From the NCBI GenBank assembly GCA_016717335.1, contig JADKFS010000017.1:1-24735 (forward strand): a stretch of 24,735 nt of DNA, given 5' to 3'. The notes beneath the pieces are model-generated. The model worked only from the letters and a program-made list of their open reading frames with translations, had not been told where the DNA came from and made no database searches. This DNA comes from Candidatus Ribeiella danica. Its GTDB lineage: Bacteria > Chloroflexota > Chloroflexia > Chloroflexales > Roseiflexaceae. Shown in pieces: positions 23,170 through 24,735 of the stretch. A program made the position numbers and the translations under genes. How positions within the stretch are numbered: the stretch's first letter is position 1; the number at the start of each line of letters is the position of its first letter.

Positions 23170-24735
23170 AAGCTAATACCTCTCACTCACCATCCAACTT
23201 CTCGGACCCCGCGGATCCGGCCTCGCCGGCCGGCCGCTCCGACGTGCGCGCGTGCGCAGGGCGGCGCTGCTGGCCTACCTAGCCGTCGAGCGGGGCACCA
23301 ACATAGCCGCGAAAGCTTATCAACAGCACTCTGGCCCGACGCGCCGGATGAGGCCCGCGCGCAACAACCGCGCGTGGTGCTGGCCGGTCTGCGCCGCCTG
23401 CTTAGCGCGCCGGGCGATGTCTTTCTACACGCCGGGCGCCCGGTATGCGTTGCGAATTTCTGCCGGGCCCGATCGCCCTGGATGATCGCGGCCTCGCCTT
23501 CCGCAACTGGCCGACCCACGCTCACGCCCGCCACCCTGGGGCAATGCGATGCCTGCCTGGCCCGGCTGGCCCGAAGCAGTCGCTGCCGGGGCGATTTTCT
23601 TGCCGGCTTCAGCCTGCGACAACGCGGCGTTCGAGGGAGTGGGCGACCATCCGAACGAGCAGTTGCACAGCAACACGCTCGGTACGCTCGACACGCTGAC
23701 GATCGCCCACGGTACGCACGGCGACTACGTGGCCCAGTGCCGCTTTGCGCGGCGACGGGCCCGTACTGGAGCCCTGGCGCGAGACGGCCTACGCCCAGCT
23801 GATGCGCAGGCTGCCGGCCAGCGGGCAACGCAGCGCCGCTTTGAAACCGGCGATGCCTGCCGGCGCGTCTCGAAGCCGAGCTGGGTTGGAGCCGTCGCCG
23901 GGCCGCGCTGTACGAGCGGGCGCGGGCTGGTGAAGTTCACCGTCCTCAGTTTTGAGCGCTGAGTTGCTTGCGCCAGACCCTGAAACTCAAAACTCCGGAA
24001 ACTCAGAACTCAGAACTCACACAACCTGCCGCCCCAGGTGACCAGCTTTATCAGGCGCGAGGAACAGCGTGGCCGGCCGCTGGCAGGCCCTCGGAAGGCC
24101 GCACCCGGATGATCACGCTCACCGGCGCTGGCGGAATTGCGGCAAAACCCGCCTGGCGCTGGAGGTGGCCGCCACCAGCCGCCACGCACTACCCCGACGG
24201 CGTGTGGTTCGTCGCGCTCGGGCCGCTGCGCAGTAGCCGACGCCTGAGCGACCTGGGCCGTGGCAGAGACTTGAGGGCTGCAGACCGCCTCCGAGCAGCC
24301 GGCCAGCCAGCTCCTTGGCACGCCGCGGCACCGTATGGGAAACAGCTGCTGCTGGTGCTCGACCAGCTGCGAGCACCTGGTCGCTGCTGCCTACCACCAG
24401 GCGGCCGAACAGCTCCTGCGCGACTGCCCCCGGCTCGCCATTCTCGCCGACCAGCCGCGAGATGCTGCGGGTTACCGGCGAAGTTGTGTGGCAGGTGCCG
24501 CCACTATCCGCGCGCCGGACGACGCGAGCCGCGCGCCCGCGCAGCTGCTGGCTACGAGGGCATCCGGCGATTTGTCAGAGCGCGCCGGCACCGCCAGCGC
24601 CGGGTTCGCGCTCACCGCGCGCAATGCCCCGCGGTGGCGGCGATCTGCCGGCAGCTCGACAGCCTGCCGCTGGCGGTAGAGCGGGCGGCTGCGTGTCCGG
24701 CTTTATGGATGTGGCGACGATCGCGGCGCGGCTCG
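23170..24735 (+). pseudogene. SARP/AfsR-type regulator (BTAD + NB-ARC), frameshifted and cut by the window end
   Basis: The reading starts near YLSLTIQLLGP (no clear start codon), then RRAALLAYLAVERGTNIA, ESLSTALWPDAPDEARAQ, RVVLAGLRRLLSAPGDVFLH: the OmpR-like winged helix of SARP proteins. The bacterial transcriptional activation domain follows in pieces: LDTLTIAHGTHGDYVAQCRF, LEPWRETAYAQLMRRLPASG, LEAELGVEPSPG. After a tandem-repeat linker comes the NB-ARC ATPase: NLPPQVTSFIRREE, LTGAGG-GKTRLALEVAATS (Walker A), HYPDGVWFVALGPL, LLLVLDxCEHLVAAAYH (Walker B region), QLLRDCPRLAILA and QLDSLPLAVERAA. Such proteins are ATP-dependent transcription activators, common in large regulatory families of Chloroflexota. 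Six or more indels; C-terminal repeats lie beyond the window. It is divergent from the minus-strand leader copy B. Confidence 0.7.
23948..24020 (+). repeat. Tandem AACTCAG-type repeat in the BTAD/NB-ARC linker
   Basis: From 23983 to 24019 five imperfect units follow one another (AAACTCA, AAACTCCGG, AAACTCAG, AACTCAG, AACTCAC). Just before, AGTTTTGAG (23948-23956) is the inverse of CTCAAAACT (23986-23994), giving a 9-bp hairpin. In the frame that joins to the ATPase the repeat encodes KLRTQNSHNLPPQ, a hydrophilic spacer. Its AT content is unlike that of the surrounding coding sequence. Confidence 0.55.

Overview
The window suggests a filamentous Chloroflexota bacterium (class Chloroflexia, Roseiflexus/Kouleothrix-like). 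This is inferred from high GC, Thr/Pro 'TPTSTPT' linkers shared by two surface proteins, a serine/threonine-kinase-like + AAA ATPase + GAF/PAS histidine kinase, a SARP/NB-ARC regulator and Rhs proteins ending 'RYYDPALARFVSAD'. No rRNA, tRNA or CRISPR array was seen. Outside 10.9-17.5 kb almost every recognisable gene is broken by frameshifts with hardly any in-frame stops. That is either an unpolished assembly or recent decay, so most entries are marked as pseudogenes although their reading can be followed across frames.

Layout. (1) 1-5.1 kb: relics of a replication or mobile-element module (RepB-like primase, ssb with a large inverted repeat in front of it) enclosing a divergent TetR / cupin / MFS-tail cluster. 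(2) 5.6-10.0 kb: a polymorphic-toxin island. An orphan Rhs C-terminal tip with an AT-rich toxin and small immunity gene (+ strand) faces a second, longer Rhs tip with a glycine-zipper-like toxin and two-helix membrane immunity protein (- strand). Between them lies a tyrosine recombinase with an altered catalytic box, flanked by a 25-bp direct repeat. (3) 10.2-10.7 kb: truncated membrane sensor fragment. (4) 10.9-18.4 kb (- strand): pseudokinase/ATPase/GAF/PAS/histidine kinase, NarL-type response regulator, then a secreted RTX-repeat protein; gene order suggests sensor to regulator to surface output. (5) 18.5-21.8 kb (- strand): HD-domain + cyclic-nucleotide-binding-like protein overlapping the start of an AzgA-type purine permease. 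(6) 21.9-23.1 kb: secreted Asn/Asp-rich protein and a remnant with a duplicated leader. (7) 23.2 kb to the end: SARP (BTAD) + NB-ARC regulator running off the window.

The most notable items are the convergent Rhs tips around an atypical recombinase, the inverted repeat before ssb, the HGA/DLA pseudokinase and its ATGA split, the duplicated 84-bp leader, and the overlap of the HD/cNMP gene with the purine permease.
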